Origin: JBDKTK01 sp039680225
GTDB taxonomy: Bacteria > Desulfobacterota > Syntrophia > Syntrophales > UBA4778
Direction of reading: 5' to 3'
NCBI GenBank assembly: GCA_039680225.1
Contig: JBDKTK010000244.1
Coordinates: 1-14,008 of the forward strand
DNA length: 14,008 nucleotides
Positions 1-6,150 of the stretch are shown one piece after another. Position 1 is the first letter of the stretch; each line of letters starts with the position of its first letter. The translations under genes and the position numbers were made by a program. The notes beneath the pieces are model-generated. The model was not told the DNA's origin, did not search any database, and was given only the letters and a program-made list of their open reading frames with translations.

Positions 1-754
1 CGAAAACGGCAGATTTCGGCCTTCCGAGCGCCTTACCGATAATGGCATCCACTTCTTCGATCTTGAGTCCCTTTTCTGTCATTATATGGATGGCGTTGGA
101 AATATCGAAGACGCCGATGCGGTTGCCGACGAAGTTGGGAACGTCCTTGCATACGACAACGCCCTTGCCGAGCACTTCCTCACAGAAGCGGACCATGTAG
201 TCGACGACCTCTTTATCAGTTTCCTTCCCGGGAATTACTTCCAGGAGTTTCATGTAACGGGGAGGATTGAAAAAGTGGGTCCCCAGGAAACGCTTTTTGA
301 GCGAGGGGCCGAAGTTGGCTGAGATGTCGGAAATCGGGATACCCGAAGTATTTGTCGTCACAATGCAGCCGGGCCCGATGACCTTCTCCACTTTTGCAAG
401 CAGGTCCTGCTTGATCTTGAGGTTTTCGATAACGACCTCTACCACCCAGTCGACATTTTTCAGCCAGCCGAGATTGTCTTCGAAGTTCCCGGTCTTCACC
501 ATCGGGGCCAGGCTCCTGGAATAAAAACTCGCCGGCTTTGATTTTAACGCCCCGCTCAAACCATTGTTGGCAAACCGGTTGCGCCATTCGGGGCTTTTCT
601 CCGTCAGCCCCATTTGCTTATCTTTTTCGGTCAGCTCGAAAGGGATGATATCGAGCAGAAGGCATTCAATTCCGCAATTCGCCAGGTGGGCCGCGATCCC
701 GGCCCCCATGACTCCTGCCCCGAGGACAGCAGCTTTCTTGATTTCAAACGGCAT
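1..754 (-). CDS. fadN: FadN-type 3-hydroxyacyl-CoA dehydrogenase (5' part; continues past the left edge)
   Basis: Oxidises L-3-hydroxyacyl-CoA to 3-ketoacyl-CoA with NAD+ in beta-oxidation; FadN-type proteins normally also carry a C-terminal enoyl-CoA hydratase domain, which here would lie beyond the window. I translated 251 complete codons on the minus strand with no stop. Seen: a Rossmann start with GAGVMG at residues 12-17, the NTSG substrate loop at 135-138, the catalytic His in GTHFFNP (H160) paired with Glu in LLEVIPG (E172), and NFVGNRIG at 207-214. The N-terminus strongly resembles Bacillus FadN (AAHLAN and LLLDI segments followed by a GLT motif). The ATG is preceded by AGGAGG with a 5-nt spacer. 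It lies 43 nt downstream of the acyl-CoA dehydrogenase, so it is probably the third gene of the TetR-led operon. The 3' end is absent, so presence of the hydratase half is inferred from the family. Confidence 0.9.
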   Translation of the reverse strand, partial: MPFEIKKAAVLGAGVMGAGIAAHLANCGIECLLLDIIPFELTEKDKQMGLTEKSPEWRNRFANNGLSGALKSKPASFYSRSLAPMVKTGNFEDNLGWLKNVDWVVEVVIENLKIKQDLLAKVEKVIGPGCIVTTNTSGIPISDISANFGPSLKKRFLGTHFFNPPRYMKLLEVIPGKETDKEVVDYMVRFCEEVLGKGVVVCKDVPNFVGNRIGVFDISNAIHIMTEKGLKIEEVDAIIGKALGRPKSAVF

Positions 755-797
755 ATTTTCCTCCTTGGATTAGCATTATTGATTTTCGGATCACATT

Positions 798-2660
798 CTA
801 CACTGCGTAACATTCCTCGGGCATTTCGATGGGGACCCTGTCGCCGGCCTTGATCGCCTCGCATCTGGCCCTGACCGTCGAGAGGATGTTGACCGCGAAG
901 AATTTTGCCGCCGCTATTTTCCCCTGGTAAAATGCCACATCCGGGTTTTCGTGCATCAGCGCCCGCTGCTTTGCCCGGGAGCCCTTGGCGCCTTTCTCCG
1001 TGTAAATATCGTCAAGTTTCTTCATGGCTGTCCCGGCGGCCTTCATCAGCAGGTATCCGATTGCCACATCGCCGAAAAGCTCAAGATAGGGCTGGGCATT
1101 GAGGACAGGGATAAGGAATCCCGCGCTCTTGCCAAGTTTGAAGAAATTCATGGTCAGGTCGATCATGCCGTTATGGGCTTCTGCAAGATAATTGACGTAG
1201 CTGCTGAGTTCCTGGTTTTCCCTGAGCTCTGCAATGTCTGCGGTAATTTCATTGGAAAGGGCCATCAGGTGGGCGCCCTTCTTGACGCCGATCTTCCTGC
1301 CCACCAGGTCGAGGGCCTGGATCCCGTTGGTACCTTCATAAATAGTCGTGATCTTGCTGTCGCGAAGGGCCTGCTCCACCGGATATTCCGAGCAGTAACC
1401 ATATCCTCCATAGATGTCTATTGCCTTGGAACAGACCTGGAAGGCCTTTTCCGAAGAGTATGCCTTGCAGACCGGGATGAGCAGCTCAAGCCGGGCCTGC
1501 CATTTGTCTCTCTCATCTTTAGATACCGCCGCCTTTGCCATGTCCATGCAGTACGCGGCGTAGTAATTCAGGGCGCGGATGCCCTCGATGTGGGCCTTCA
1601 TCCAGAGCAGGACGCGCTTCACATCGGGATGCTGAATGATAGGCACTGCCTTGGCATCCGGGTTGGCCATTTCCCAAAGGGGCGCGCTCTGGATGCGGTT
1701 TTTAGCGTATTCAACGGCGTTTTCGTAAGCTGTCGACGCGCAACCCAGTCCCTGCAGCCCTACCTCCAGCCGGGCCTCATTCATTAACTGGAACATGATT
1801 TTCATTCCCTTGCGCTCTTCGCCGAGGAGCTCGCCGATGCACTTGCCCTCGTCTCCGAAGTTGAGCGTACATGTCGCCGAGCCCTTGATGCCCATCTTGT
1901 GCTCGATGTTCCCGGTCCTTACATCATTGAGCTCTCCTGTACTGCCGTCCTCGTTCACCCTGTATTTCGGGACAAGGAAAATGGAGATGCCTTTTGTGCC
2001 GGCCGGGTCCCCTTCGATCCTGGCCAGGACGGGATGGATAATATTGGGAGTGAGGTTGTGGTCTCCGCTGGAGATGAATATCTTTGTCCCCGTTATGCTG
2101 TACGTCCCGTCCGGGAGCCGTTTCGCGGTGGTCTTGAGGGCGCCCACATCGGTGCCGGCGCCGGGTTCCGTAAGGCACATGGTGCCCCCCCACTGTCCGG
2201 AATACATTTTTTCCATGTACAGCTTTTTCTGCCGGTCGGTTCCGAAATGTTCTATCAGGCCGGCGGCGCCGTTCGTAAGGCCCGGGTACATGATGAACGG
2301 GAAATTGGCTGCATTAAACAGCTCGTAACAGGCCGTGCTCAGGGTGATCGGCATCCCCTGGCCGCCCACTTCAACTTCCCTCATCGCGTTCAGCCAGCCG
2401 CCCTCGATGAACTTTTTGTACATGTCATGGAAGCTTTCAGGTATTGACACGTTGCCGTCCTTGAATGTGCAGCCCTTGTCTCCCTCCTTGCGGCCGGGCA
2501 GTAAAACTTCAACGGCCATTTTCTCGGCCTCGCTCAACATGAGGTCGACCACTTCCCGGGAGTAGTCGGCGAACGCTTTCGACTCAAAGAGATTATCGAT
2601 CCCCAGCTGCTCATAAAGGACGAATTTTTGATCTCTGACGTTTACCAGCATATTACCCAT
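798..2660 (-). CDS. Acyl-CoA dehydrogenase, large DmdC/FadE-type (620 aa)
   Basis: FAD-dependent alpha,beta-dehydrogenation of an acyl-CoA thioester, the first step of beta-oxidation; electrons would leave through electron-transfer flavoprotein. Seen: an N-terminal extension with LYEQLGIDNLF (residues 15-25) typical of the roughly 600-residue subfamily, the FAD/substrate loop CLTEPGAGTDVG (162-173), the middle beta-domain, the helical C-terminal domain with DIYGGYGYC (415-423), and IYEGTNGIQ (440-448) where E442 aligns with the catalytic base. About 160 extra residues after this motif match the C-terminal extension of DmdC-like enzymes. The ATG sits 10 nt after AAAGGAGG; a second in-frame ATG three codons later is possible. 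It starts 21 nt after the TetR stop codon. Chain-length specificity cannot be read from sequence; proximity to FadN favours straight-chain fatty acids over methylmercaptopropionate. Confidence 0.93.
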   Translation of the reverse strand: MGNMLVNVRDQKFVLYEQLGIDNLFESKAFADYSREVVDLMLSEAEKMAVEVLLPGRKEGDKGCTFKDGNVSIPESFHDMYKKFIEGGWLNAMREVEVGGQGMPITLSTACYELFNAANFPFIMYPGLTNGAAGLIEHFGTDRQKKLYMEKMYSGQWGGTMCLTEPGAGTDVGALKTTAKRLPDGTYSITGTKIFISSGDHNLTPNIIHPVLARIEGDPAGTKGISIFLVPKYRVNEDGSTGELNDVRTGNIEHKMGIKGSATCTLNFGDEGKCIGELLGEERKGMKIMFQLMNEARLEVGLQGLGCASTAYENAVEYAKNRIQSAPLWEMANPDAKAVPIIQHPDVKRVLLWMKAHIEGIRALNYYAAYCMDMAKAAVSKDERDKWQARLELLIPVCKAYSSEKAFQVCSKAIDIYGGYGYCSEYPVEQALRDSKITTIYEGTNGIQALDLVGRKIGVKKGAHLMALSNEITADIAELRENQELSSYVNYLAEAHNGMIDLTMNFFKLGKSAGFLIPVLNAQPYLELFGDVAIGYLLMKAAGTAMKKLDDIYTEKGAKGSRAKQRALMHENPDVAFYQGKIAAAKFFAVNILSTVRARCEAIKAGDRVPIEMPEECYAV

Positions 2661-2681
2661 TATTTTTTTTCCTCCTTTCGA

Positions 2682-3317
2682 TTATGATCGGTTATTCAGT
2701 CCCGCGATAAAAATATCCAGGCTTGTTTCCAGTGTTGAAAGGATCCTTTCGGACCGCGTTGCCTCGCTTCCGGTGAACAGGTGAAGGGAGATAACGCCAT
2801 TGAGCAATCCCCAGAGGGCGTTGCGGTTTGCCCTGACTTCGATCGCGCCGTCAAACTCTCCCTCGTTGATCCCGTAAACCAGGATGCGCTCAACTGTCTC
2901 TATCGTTAAATTGACTTCCTTGATCAGCTTGCGATTGAGCTCTTCGGAAAAATTCAGGCCGTCTGCGTGGATCATGTAAGTCATCAAAATCCGGAAAAGC
3001 TCGCCGTTGACCAGGAAGAATATTGCATAGTTCATGCAAAACTCTTTCAATAATGCGGAAGCCGTGAGTTGCGTATTGAGGGGAATATTCACCTTTTGAT
3101 TGAATTTATTGATATCCGCCAGGAGGATCTGGATATAGATCTCTTCCTTGCTGTTGAAATAGAGATAAACGGCCCCTTTGCTGAGTTCGGCTTTGCGGGC
3201 GATATGGTCTATGGTGATAGGTTTGAACCCCTTGTCGAAGAACAATTTGCGGGCGGCTTTTAAGATCTGATTGCGCCGGGCCAGCCTCTCCTTTTTTCTT
3301 CTTTCCTCCAGGCCCAC
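2682..3317 (-). CDS. TetR/AcrR-family transcriptional regulator (probable fatty-acid/acyl-CoA responsive repressor)
   Basis: DNA-binding repressor of 211 residues, the usual TetR length. A basic start (residues 5-15) leads into the N-terminal three-helix DNA-binding domain. The helix-turn-helix spans roughly residues 35-60 (TIDHIARKAELSKGAVYLYF followed by SKEEI), which is a textbook TetR signature. The C-terminal ligand/dimer domain is divergent, as usual. The start is GTG: AAAGGAG lies 6 nt upstream and no better in-frame ATG precedes the HTH. It is the first gene of the minus-strand operon, followed after 21 nt by acyl-CoA dehydrogenase and then FadN. By analogy with Bacillus FadR, a TetR-family repressor of beta-oxidation released by long-chain acyl-CoA, it probably controls this operon and itself. 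The ligand is inference from context. Confidence 0.93.
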   Translation of the reverse strand: MGLEERRKKERLARRNQILKAARKLFFDKGFKPITIDHIARKAELSKGAVYLYFNSKEEIYIQILLADINKFNQKVNIPLNTQLTASALLKEFCMNYAIFFLVNGELFRILMTYMIHADGLNFSEELNRKLIKEVNLTIETVERILVYGINEGEFDGAIEVRANRNALWGLLNGVISLHLFTGSEATRSERILSTLETSLDIFIAGLNNRS

Positions 3318-3354
3318 AGGCAGCTCCTTTTCGTTTGTGAATAGAGGTCATTAA

Positions 3355-3369
3355 CTGACTCTTGGTCAG
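3355..3369. promoter_or_regulatory. Candidate TetR operator (CTGAC-N5-GTCAG)
   Basis: Perfect 5-bp inverted repeat CTGAC/GTCAG around TCTTG. It starts at the last base of the -10 hexamer and covers the predicted start site of the TetR operon promoter. A third GGTCA half-site lies nearby at 3346-3350. A palindrome across the start site of a TetR gene is the usual location of an autorepressor operator. Assignment to this TetR is inference. Confidence 0.5.
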
Positions 3370-3397
3370 CTATCTCACACAAAAAAGGTCTTGTCAA
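3369..3397 (-). promoter_or_regulatory. Predicted sigma-A-type promoter for the TetR / beta-oxidation operon
   Basis: On the minus strand a perfect -35 TTGACA (3397-3392) is followed after exactly 17 bp by GATAGC (3374-3369). The -10 is weak, matching three of six consensus positions, but it is preceded by TGA, an extended -10 TGn element. The transcription start would be near 3362, giving a leader of about 45 nt before the GTG start at 3317. The match is good, but activity is not shown. Confidence 0.65.
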
Positions 3398-3486
3398 GAA
3401 AATAGATCAAATACTTCATATCTGCTTTGACCCTTAAAAAAAGAGGAATAATTACATATACTTGAGATTGGGACAAAATAATAATA

Positions 3487-3500
3487 CGGCAAGTTTGCCG
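3487..3500. repeat. Short perfect inverted repeat CGGCAA-GT-TTGCCG upstream of the rightward promoter
   Basis: Six-base perfect arms with a 2-bp centre, in an otherwise AT-rich intergenic stretch. It ends 10 bp before the -35 TTGACA at 3511. That is a common place for an activator or a DNA-looping repressor. No T-run follows on the plus strand, so it is not a plus-strand terminator. Which protein binds it, if any, is unknown. Confidence 0.45.
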
Positions 3501-3510
3501 ATTAAATATA

Positions 3511-3539
3511 TTGACACTGTATATAGGTTGTGATAGTTA
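3511..3539 (+). promoter_or_regulatory. Predicted promoter of the DRTGG-to-hydrogenase operon
   Basis: TTGACA at 3511-3516 is a perfect -35. Two -10 choices exist: GATAGT at 3532-3537 with a short 15-bp spacer and an upstream TG, or TAGTTA at 3534-3539 with a 17-bp spacer. Transcription would start around 3543-3546 and give a leader of about 55 nt before the GTG at 3600. No other strong promoter was seen ahead of the hydrogenase genes. Confidence 0.5.
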
Positions 3540-3552
3540 ATTTCATTGAAAT

Positions 3553-3576
3553 TCCTGAAAAATACCCTTTTCAGGA
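3553..3576 (+). promoter_or_regulatory. 5'-UTR palindrome / stem-loop ahead of the hydrogenase operon
   Basis: TCCTGAAAA at 3553-3561 and TTTTCAGGA at 3568-3576 form a perfect 9-bp stem around the 6-nt loop ATACCC. It begins about 10 nt after the predicted transcription start and ends 12 nt before the GGGAGG ribosome binding site at 3589. It could be an RNA stem that stabilises the message or tunes initiation, or a repressor operator downstream of the promoter. The sequence cannot separate these options. Confidence 0.5.
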
Positions 3577-3599
3577 TGGCATTGAAACGGGAGGATAAT

Positions 3600-3986
3600 G
3601 TGACCCTTTCCGATGTTCGGGACATACTTGACGCCGAAGTAATAGTAGGCGAGGACCAGCTTGGGAAAGAAGTCTTGACCGCTTTCTCGGCCGACCTGAT
3701 GAGCGACGTTCTGGCCTTTGCCAAGGCCGGAAGCCTGCTTCTGACAGGGCTTACCAATCCGCAGGTGGTAAGGACGGCCGATATTTTAGAAATTGCCGCA
3801 ATTATTCTAGTCAGGGGGAAAAGGCCCCCGCAAGAAACCATCCAACTCGCCCAGGACCTTAAAATTCCAATTTTAACGACCAAATACATTCTATTCGAAA
3901 CATCAGGGAGACTGCATGAAAAAGGAATTGTCGGCTGCATAGTGCAGGTCGGCAATGATCGATTGGATGTCGGACGTAAGATTTGA
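3600..3986 (+). CDS. DRTGG-domain protein (first copy)
   Basis: A 128-residue single-domain protein of the DRTGG family, a fold also found in some phosphotransacetylases and CBS-domain proteins and generally taken as regulatory or ligand-binding. Seen: a start reading TLSDVRDILDAEVIVGED, the conserved core SADLMSDVLAF (30-40), LLLTGLTNPQVVRTA (46-60), and the IILVRGK and KIPILTTKYILFETSGRL segments (68-105), an alpha/beta layout with no membrane segment or signal peptide. The GTG start at 3600 is chosen because GGGAGG lies 5 nt upstream and homologues begin near this point; an upstream TTG at 3546 would put the 5'-UTR palindrome inside the coding region. First gene of the operon; its 3' end overlaps the next gene by 32 nt. 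Its biochemical role is not established. Confidence 0.8.
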   Translation: MTLSDVRDILDAEVIVGEDQLGKEVLTAFSADLMSDVLAFAKAGSLLLTGLTNPQVVRTADILEIAAIILVRGKRPPQETIQLAQDLKIPILTTKYILFETSGRLHEKGIVGCIVQVGNDRLDVGRKI

Positions 3987-4431
3987 AGACAGCTTTGCTG
4001 TTGAAGGAGGCAATTTTCGTATAGCAGGAAATGTCTCGGGGAAAATAAAAAGGATACTCAAGGGCATAGGAATCAACGACAACATAATCAGAAGAGTTGC
4101 AATCGTCACTTACGAAGCGGAAATCAATATCGTTTCGTATGCCAGGAAGGGTGAGATAAGGATTTCGGTCACGCCCGACCAGGTTGAAGTGCAGGCTGTT
4201 GATGAAGGTCCCGGTATAGAGGACATTGAGCTTGCCATGCAGGAAGGGTGGTCAACTGCAACTCAACAGGTTCGGGAGATGGGATTCGGCGCCGGGATGG
4301 GGCTGAGCAATATGAAAAAATATTCCGATGAGTTTGAGATAACCTCCGTACCAGGCCAGGGCACCACTGTTAAGATGCACGTTTTCAACCTTGAAAAAAT
4401 GATCCATCCCGAATACTGGCTTACAATTTAG
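3955..4431 (+). CDS. RsbW/SpoIIAB-like ATP-binding protein (anti-sigma kinase-type HATPase)
   Basis: A 158-residue protein consisting essentially of one GHKL/HATPase_c domain. Seen: the N-box YEAEINIVSYA (53-63), which keeps a Glu (E54) four residues before Asn (N58), the spacing of the general base and Mg ligand in SpoIIAB/RsbW serine kinases; the G1 box DEGPGI (83-88); and the G2 lid GFGAGMGLSNM (110-120). There is no sensor, HisKA or transmembrane region, so it is not a standard histidine kinase. The start overlaps the preceding gene; ATG 3955 is the first choice, with a weak upstream CAGGT, and ATG 3967 is an alternative. It sits between two DRTGG proteins, which may be its partners or substrates (inference). 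No sigma factor or STAS antagonist is present nearby, so an anti-sigma function is unproven. Confidence 0.82.
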   Translation: MIDWMSDVRFEDSFAVEGGNFRIAGNVSGKIKRILKGIGINDNIIRRVAIVTYEAEINIVSYARKGEIRISVTPDQVEVQAVDEGPGIEDIELAMQEGWSTATQQVREMGFGAGMGLSNMKKYSDEFEITSVPGQGTTVKMHVFNLEKMIHPEYWLTI

Positions 4432-4441
4432 AGGTTTGCTG

Positions 4442-4774
4442 TTGAAACTTGAAGGCATCGTCAAAGACCTCAACCTCAGGTTGAAATGCTGTGAAGACGG
4501 CCTCAACAGGGAAGTCAGGGGAGGGTATGTCGGGGACCTCCTGAGTGACGTGATTGCAAACAGCAAGGAAGGCGATATCTGGATAACCCGGCAGACTCAT
4601 CAGAATGTTGTTGCCGTGGCCAGTTTAAAAGACCTTGCAGGCATAATACTGGTCCAGGGGGCCGAGCCGGCCCCGGAAACAGTAGAGAAGGCCGCTAAAG
4701 AGGGAATCCCGGTCATGGTGACCGATCTTGCTGCATTCGAAATCGCGGGAAGGATTCATCGGCTGATCTATTAA
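4442..4774 (+). CDS. DRTGG-domain protein (second copy)
   Basis: A 110-residue paralogue of the first DRTGG protein. The copies share the same layout: KLEGIVKDLNL at the start, GGYVGDLLSDVIAN (27-40) as the family core, GDIWITRQTHQNVVAVA (44-60), GIILVQGAEP (67-76), and GIPVMVTDLAAFEIAGRI (88-105). This copy keeps the GGYVGDLLSD core more faithfully than copy one (SADLMSD), so the two have probably diverged in role. The start is taken as TTG 4442, since AGAGG (4430-4434) lies 7 nt upstream; TTG 4436 and CTG 4439 would leave too little spacing. The RBS overlaps the stop of the ATPase gene, which suggests translational coupling. The function is not known. Confidence 0.78.
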   Translation: MKLEGIVKDLNLRLKCCEDGLNREVRGGYVGDLLSDVIANSKEGDIWITRQTHQNVVAVASLKDLAGIILVQGAEPAPETVEKAAKEGIPVMVTDLAAFEIAGRIHRLIY

Positions 4775-4795
4775 AATGAACGCTCTTTTGAAAGG

Positions 4796-4831
4796 GGACC
4801 GGCAAGGATGCGCAAAGGTCAAATCCGGTCC
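4796..4831. repeat. Inverted repeat GGACCGG / CCGGTCC in the gap before the PHP gene
   Basis: Perfect 7-bp arms (4796-4802 and 4825-4831) enclose 22 nt in the 71-nt gap between the second DRTGG gene and the PHP gene. It is the only sizeable gap in the first half of the operon. No T-run follows, so it is not an intrinsic terminator. The PHP start 15 nt later has only a poor ribosome binding site, so the structure may influence translation or mRNA processing. Chance is also possible. Confidence 0.35.
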
Positions 4832-4845
4832 ATGAATCCTGAGTA

Positions 4846-5613
4846 ATGCTTCGGGATTTCAATTGTGATCTGCATATACACAGCTGCCTTTCGCCATGCG
4901 CCGACCTCGACATGTACCCCCGGGCGCTGGTTGAGAGGGCGGTTGATCAAGGGCTCGATATAATTGCCGTTTGCGATCACAATTCTTCCGAGAACACAGA
5001 ATTTGTAATCCGGGCGGCTTCCAGGTACGCCATCAAGGTCCTGCCGGGGATGGAGATAGCCAGTTCGGAGGAAGTCCATATAACAGCGCTCTTTGAAAGT
5101 ATAGAAAATCTTTACAAAATTCAGCAATTAGTCTACAATTCGCTGCCTGGCTCGAATAGAGAAGAGATCTTCGGCTGCCAGGCAATAGTGAACGATCTGG
5201 ACGAAGTTGAAGGTTTTAATGAAAAACTGTTAATAGGAGCGACCAACCGCCCCCTTGAGGACTGGGTACGGGTTATCCACGATCTGGGCGGTTTGGCAAT
5301 CGCCTCGCATATTGACCGTGAGGCATTCAGCATCATCGGCCAACTGGGGTTCATTCCCCCGGACCTCCGGCTTGATGCTCTTGAAATTTCGGCCCGCACC
5401 GGAATACCGGAGGCGAGAAAAGAGTTTGCCGAACTTTACCGCATGCCTTTCATTACCTCATCTGATGCCCACTTTATTAAAGATATAGGCAAGGCGTATA
5501 CAATCATACGAATGCATGATGCGAGCCTTGGCGAGCTGAAGAAGGCCCTTGCAGGCCTGGAAGGGCGCATGGTCCTGGGACAAGGTGCTGGAACTATCGC
5601 TTCACATACTTGA
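4846..5613 (+). CDS. PHP-domain metal-dependent hydrolase
   Basis: A 255-residue cytoplasmic protein of the polymerase-and-histidinol-phosphatase superfamily, whose members hydrolyse phosphoesters with two or three bound metals. All metal-binding motifs are present: DLHIHSCLSP (H10, H12), AVCDHNS (D44, H45), LPGMEIAS (E70), EEVHITALF (H78), AIASHID (H155) and SSDAHF (D207, H209), so it should be active. The substrate is unknown; a phosphoprotein, nucleotide or small phosphoester are all possible. The ATG at 4846 is the only start after an in-frame TGA two codons upstream, although its ribosome binding site is weak. The 3' end overlaps the next gene by about 29 nt. Placement between DRTGG/ATPase genes and another ATPase suggests a phosphatase in a phosphorylation-based control or maturation circuit (inference). 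Confidence 0.88.
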   Translation: MLRDFNCDLHIHSCLSPCADLDMYPRALVERAVDQGLDIIAVCDHNSSENTEFVIRAASRYAIKVLPGMEIASSEEVHITALFESIENLYKIQQLVYNSLPGSNREEIFGCQAIVNDLDEVEGFNEKLLIGATNRPLEDWVRVIHDLGGLAIASHIDREAFSIIGQLGFIPPDLRLDALEISARTGIPEARKEFAELYRMPFITSSDAHFIKDIGKAYTIIRMHDASLGELKKALAGLEGRMVLGQGAGTIASHT

Positions 5614-6148
5614 CATAGCTGAGAATTCGATCAGGGCGGGCGCGGACCTGGTCCGGATCACCGTTAAAGAAAACCTGCCGGCGAACAGATTCGTGCTGGA
5701 GATAAAAGACAACGGTTCAGGAATGTTGAAAGAGGTCAGGGAAAAAGCCCTGGACCCTTTTTTTACGTCAAAAAAAGTCCGCCGGGTGGGCCTGGGCCTG
5801 CCGATGCTGGCCGAAGCGGCCGAGAGGACGGGGGGCAATTTCGTCCTGGAATCTGAAATCGGAAAAGGCACACGGGTCCGGGCCGAATTCGGGCTTGACC
5901 ATATTGACAGGCAGCCTCTGGGAAAAATAACAGGGACACTGATTGCACTCATTATCGGGAATCCGCAAATGGATTTCATTTATGAGCACAGGAAAAATGA
6001 TCGGGCATACCTGCTCGACACAAGGGAAATAAAAGAACAACTGAAGGATATACCTATCAATCACCCGGAAGTCCTGCATTTCTTGCGAGAGAATGTACAG
6101 GAGGGATTAACGGAAATAGGTGCAGATTTCTCAAAGGAGGAGTTTTAA
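5585..6148 (+). CDS. Histidine-kinase-type ATPase domain protein without kinase core
   Basis: A 187-residue protein with a GHKL ATPase domain in residues 1-105: N-box LHILDIAENSIRAGAD (6-21), G1 KDNGSGM (41-47), F-box-like DPFFTSK (57-63) and G2 GLGLPMLAEAAERTGG (69-84). It lacks HisKA, PAS and membrane segments, so it cannot be a complete sensor kinase. Residues 106-187 form a second region with no recognisable motif. The start GTG 5585 is chosen because homologues begin around LELSLHILDIA; it overlaps the PHP gene, and only GGGA lies upstream, so an upstream start (for example ATG 5549) cannot be excluded. Its stop is 2 nt before hndA, and the hndA ribosome binding site lies inside its last codons, so it is tightly coupled to the hydrogenase genes. 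Confidence 0.8.
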   Translation: MLELSLHILDIAENSIRAGADLVRITVKENLPANRFVLEIKDNGSGMLKEVREKALDPFFTSKKVRRVGLGLPMLAEAAERTGGNFVLESEIGKGTRVRAEFGLDHIDRQPLGKITGTLIALIIGNPQMDFIYEHRKNDRAYLLDTREIKEQLKDIPINHPEVLHFLRENVQEGLTEIGADFSKEEF

Positions 6149-6150
6149 AG

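Noticed and set aside
216..587. Minus-strand 123-codon open frame inside the first gene, suggesting a broken or frameshifted dehydrogenase
   Set aside because: The correct frame was translated directly from 754 leftwards and is open for 251 codons with all family motifs in order. This frame is a shadow.
3487..3500. Intrinsic terminator for minus-strand transcription using the CGGCAA/TTGCCG repeat
   Set aside because: Its stem is only 6 bp with a 2-nt centre, too tight for a hairpin loop, and no minus-strand gene lies upstream to be terminated.
3528..3550. Possible Rex (NADH-sensing repressor) operator beginning TTGTGA near the rightward promoter
   Set aside because: Only one half-site is present; the position of the second half does not resemble TCACAA. 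Rex would fit the biology, but the sequence does not support it here.
3546..3599. Upstream TTG start extending the first DRTGG protein by 18 residues
   Set aside because: It has no ribosome binding site, falls at the predicted transcription start and absorbs the leader palindrome; GTG 3600 has GGGAGG at good spacing.
4776..4835. 19-codon open frame (ATG to TGA) in the gap before the PHP gene
   Set aside because: It has no ribosome binding site and no recognisable sequence, and its length is expected by chance.
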